64,000 bases of DNA, taken from assembly GCA_905221605.1 (NCBI GenBank), contig CAJNDS010002353.1, positions 144,857 to 208,856 of the forward strand. Reading direction: 5' to 3'. The notes under the pieces were generated by a model. That model did no database searches. It worked only from the letters and a program-made list of their open reading frames with translations, and was not told where the DNA came from. The DNA is from Symbiodinium natans. Lineage: Eukaryota; Sar; Dinophyceae; Suessiales; Symbiodiniaceae. Every line of letters starts with the position of its first letter. The first letter of the stretch is position 1. This document shows positions 61,064-64,000 of this stretch, piece by piece. A program made the position numbers and the translations under genes.

Positions 61064-63780
61064 CTGCCGAAAACTGTCGAGAAATGGGTAAGTCCATAGG
61101 TGCTTCTTGCCACAGTGCACACAGCATGTGACCAGAAGATTCTTTACCATAAGAAACGTATCTTCTACAGATCCATCTTGTTATGATTATCGTGCATACA
61201 GCTATATATATATACATGTGTATATATATATATATATATTATATATGTATGTGTGTTTCTTCTTCTCTTGTCGGAGACACCTAGACAAACCCCCAATCAA
61301 ACGTGTCGTCCAGCTGCATGTCGCGGGATCGCCTCACACCTTGCCGGTCAGCAGCAGATACGGGCAGTTTTCCAAACTAGGGCCAGCCCTAAACCCTAAA
61401 CCCTCTTTGGGAAAGAACACCCCTTGGGGTCTGAGGGGGCTTTGGGATGCTTGCTTTCGAAAAGTGCCAAAAGGGATTATGACATAATGGAAGGTTTTGG
61501 GTTTAGGGGTACTGTACTATACTCCCTACTAAGGACTGTCAGTTATAAGGGGGGAACATCCCAAGATTAAACCCCCCCCACAACAACCGGACTAGAAGTT
61601 GGACAGGTTACATCGGCCGCACTGCGGAGCCCAAGCCCTTTAGGGTTTAGGGTTGAGGTTTGAGGGTTTAGGGTTTAGGGTTGAGGGTTTAGGTTTTAGG
61701 GTTTAGGGTTATACAAGGCTTTGCAGCCGCAAACAAGGGCGAAAGCAAGCCGTGATCCTGGGCAGGGAGTACTTCGGGTTTTGGGGAGGCAGTCTGGGAT
61801 CCCAGCCTTCCAAAGACTCTGACTTAAGGCCATACCCTAGGGCTCCAAGTATACAAATAGTACCTACATTGGGGTCTAAAGTCTGTAAATAAGGCCTACT
61901 TTGGGCTACTTGGAGCCTTAGGGATACTTAGTGGTGGTCTGTTCACGACCAAACTGTTGATACTGTTTATAGACAAATAGAGTTTTCGGTAGGGTGGTGA
62001 GGGCCTCGGCTTCAAGTTTGAGGGTTTATAGGATTTAGGGTTTAGGGTTTAGGGTTTAGGGTTTAGGGCTTGGGGCGGTTTAGGGCTTAGGGGGGCTCTG
62101 AGGCGATGGTCCATCAAATCGTGCACCCGAAGCGCATAGAAGCCCTCAAACCCTAAAGCGCTTAAACCCGAAGCCCTTTTAGATCTGGGCAGAGCGCATG
62201 CCTCTGGGCAGAGCGCATGCCTCAAGTGCTTTACTCTTTCGAAGAGTACTGGGGAAGGTTCTCTGGTAGGCTCACACAAGGAGTGACTTGAAACTGATGA
62301 GTGGTCTCATCAGCACACAGCAGTCCAAGCCGACGCAGAGTACGGACGCAGCGTTGCGAGCGTTGTTGCGTTACTTGTAAAGTGATCGACATGTCGGGCT
62401 GCGTATCCCTTCGCCAGTGTTGACCTGCGAGTTCTTGGGTGCAAGAGGGCCCCCACCCGCCTAAGACAGTTTGTTTCTTTCAAAAAAAAACGACGTCTGT
62501 GTTGTTCTACGAAGTTTGTGGTGAATTTGCACAAACAAAAACGGTATGTTTCAAGGTTGAGGGCTAAGTCCCGGGTTTTTGTGTTCATCCCCGTCAATCC
62601 TGGGATTGTAAGGTGGTCGTCTATCAAGTGGTGCACCTTAAGCCCTGCAACCCTATACCCTACAAAACCCTGCACCTTAAACCCTAAACCCACTTGAAAG
62701 AAAGATGCTGTCTTGGGCAATTCGGGGGGCTGGGGGGACCCCTACACCCTAAAACCCCTAAACCCCTAACCCCCTAAACCCTAAACCGGCCGAAACCCCA
62801 ACACCAAGTTGTTCGAACCAAAGCACCCGCAGTCTGGTGGGGCTGCCAGCGATGCCAATCCTCAGCCTTCCAACGGATTGGACTCAGAAATTAAGGGCGT
62901 AGGGTTCAGGGAGGGTTTATTTAGGGTTTAGGGTTTAGGGTTTAGGGTTTAGGGTTTAGGGTTTAGGGTTTAGGGTTTAGGGTTTTCTCCGAAGCCCGCA
63001 ATTCGACGTCCGCCCTTCAGCCCTGGACCCTGAAGCCGGAAACCCGGAAGGCCTCGAGCCCCCGCGTTGTTGTTCGTTGAAATCTGTGACTCCTAGAGAT
63101 ATTTGTATTACCTTTAAGCCCTTATGTTTCGACACTGGCCCCAAAAACCCTAAACCCTCAAGCTCCTGTAACTTGAAATTCTTCAATGTCTAAACAACGA
63201 AACTCCTCGAAACTTTCCTCGAAACTTTCTTCGAAACTGTGCCCTAAACCCTAAACCCTAAATGCCTAAGTCCTAAACCCTAAACTCCCTAAACCCTAAC
63301 CCACCGAATTCCCAAATCCCAAGCATATGGCCTGTCCGGAGCTGTGTCTGATGCGCCGGCCCTGGGCTCAAAAGCTTAAGTTGGAGGGTTTAGGGCTTGT
63401 AGGGTTTCGGGTTTAGGGGTTTCGGGGTTTAGGGGTTCAGGGGTTTAAGGGTTTAGGGGTTTAGGGGTCTAGGGGTTTAGGGATAGGGTTTAGGTTCAGC
63501 TTTCAGGGTTAAGGGGGTTTATGAGGTGCAGCTTGGGCTTACAGGGTAGGGGTTATGGGGCTCACGACTTGAAAGGGTCTTCGAGGCTTTGAGCCCAGCA
63601 GTCTCGCATTTCTTTCAGGGGCCTTCGACACTGGCATGTGGGATTATGGGCCTTTTCGGCCCGTTTGAACTAAGAAGTCATAGCTGGACGAGGCTCAGTC
63701 AGGTTTAGGGCTTGTTTTTCGGGTTTAGGGTTGGGCTGGGGCACTGGCTAAAATTGAGGCCGCGTCCACTACTTCAAGGT
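61064..63780. other. Gap: arrays and ambiguous exons
   Basis: (TA)n at 61203-61246; partial family G at 61505-61562; TTTAGGG arrays at 61640-61710, 62030-62070 and 62920-62985; CCCTAAA units at 63240-63300. The segment 62790-62880 is open on both strands (plus: NPNTKLFEPKHPQSGGAASD; minus: AEDWHRWQPHQTAGALVRTT). A 136-codon minus frame at 62310-62720 shows no splice or domain support. Confidence 0.45.
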
Positions 63781-63868
63781 CTAGGGAGGATTGGCCGCTG
63801 AATCCGAGTGACTTTCCGGCAAGAACGCCAAAAAACGCTGGCGATGTCTTTCGTCGGCACGGGCCAGG
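63781..63868 (-). CDS. Candidate 3'-terminal exon, unknown protein
   Basis: Minus strand: acceptor CTAAG|C, open as LARADERHRQRFLAFLPESH then SDSAANPP and TAG at 63781-63783. If real, its upstream exons lie beyond the right window edge. Confidence 0.42.
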
Positions 63869-63886
63869 CTTAGGGTGCAAGAGGGT

Positions 63887-63968
63887 TCGGGGTTTAGGGT
63901 TTAGGGTTTAGGGTTTAGGGTTTAGGGTTTAGGGTTTAGGGTTTAGGGTTCAGGGTTTAGGGTTTAGG
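63887..63968. repeat. TTTAGGG telomeric array at the right edge
   Basis: About ten units to the right of the exon at 63781-63868. Confidence 0.93.
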
Positions 63969-64000
63969 GCCTCCAGGGGTTGAAAGCCCCCCCTCTAGGG

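Noticed and set aside
62310-62720. 136-codon minus-strand frame
   Set aside because: No domain, no splice context, and it runs through telomeric units and intron-like sequence.

Overview
The window looks like nuclear DNA of a dinoflagellate, most likely a Suessiales/Symbiodiniaceae-type alga. Three things point there. (1) Plant-type telomeric repeat TTTAGGG/CCCTAAA is scattered through the whole window in several dozen short interstitial arrays. (2) The two best genes belong to protein styles I know from dinoflagellates: an RCC1-like protein built on 'AFAAILADGSVVTWG' repeats, and an ankyrin protein with a 'MLRVWAASG' ubiquitin-like N-terminus. (3) The reconstructed introns use GT, GC and GA donors. 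There is no bacterial, plasmid, phage or CRISPR content. Species and chromosome cannot be told from sequence alone.

Layout. 0-11 kb: telomeric arrays alternating with short protein-like exons, nearly all readable on the minus strand. 11-17.4 kb: tandem repeats, then a 3.8-kb strand-asymmetric minisatellite with a palindromic strand switch. 17.4-26 kb: small inverted-repeat elements and two candidate minus-strand gene regions (exons at 19.6-21.1 and 22.6-25.7 kb). 26.4-28.4 kb: GT/GTTT microsatellite, telomeric block and GTGC microsatellite. 29-37 kb: several minus-strand genes or exons, including a zinc-ribbon protein gene and an exon with a P-loop-like motif. 38.2-40.8 kb: a complete six-exon RCC1-like gene. 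41-49.9 kb: scattered exons, many mobile elements and an AT-rich island. 49.96-55.6 kb: a 14-exon ankyrin-repeat gene. 55.6-64 kb: more arrays and minus-strand exons. The strand bias fits the unidirectional gene clusters known from dinoflagellates.

Main result. I reconstructed two genes base by base from frame, family register and splice sites (482 and 445 codons). Their 18 introns are largely made of short transposon-like elements ('introners') with terminal inverted repeats and about 8-bp target-site duplications (TSDs) of the form AGGN. The duplicated target appears to supply both splice sites: AG at the acceptor and GN at the donor. In about 16 of 18 introns the donor dinucleotide equals the first two bases of the following exon, which accounts for the mix of GT, GC and GA donors. 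At least ten element families occur in 64 kb, often nested.

Second result. Telomeric arrays also behave as insertions. Several are bounded by 10-23-bp direct duplications of their target, and one (24753-24860) is an almost purely telomeric intron that splits an open reading frame. Exons usually sit between a CCCTAAA array on the left and a TTTAGGG array on the right, so introns tend to carry inverted telomeric arrays at their two ends. I consider these telomeric-repeat introns the most interesting candidate for an undescribed system here.
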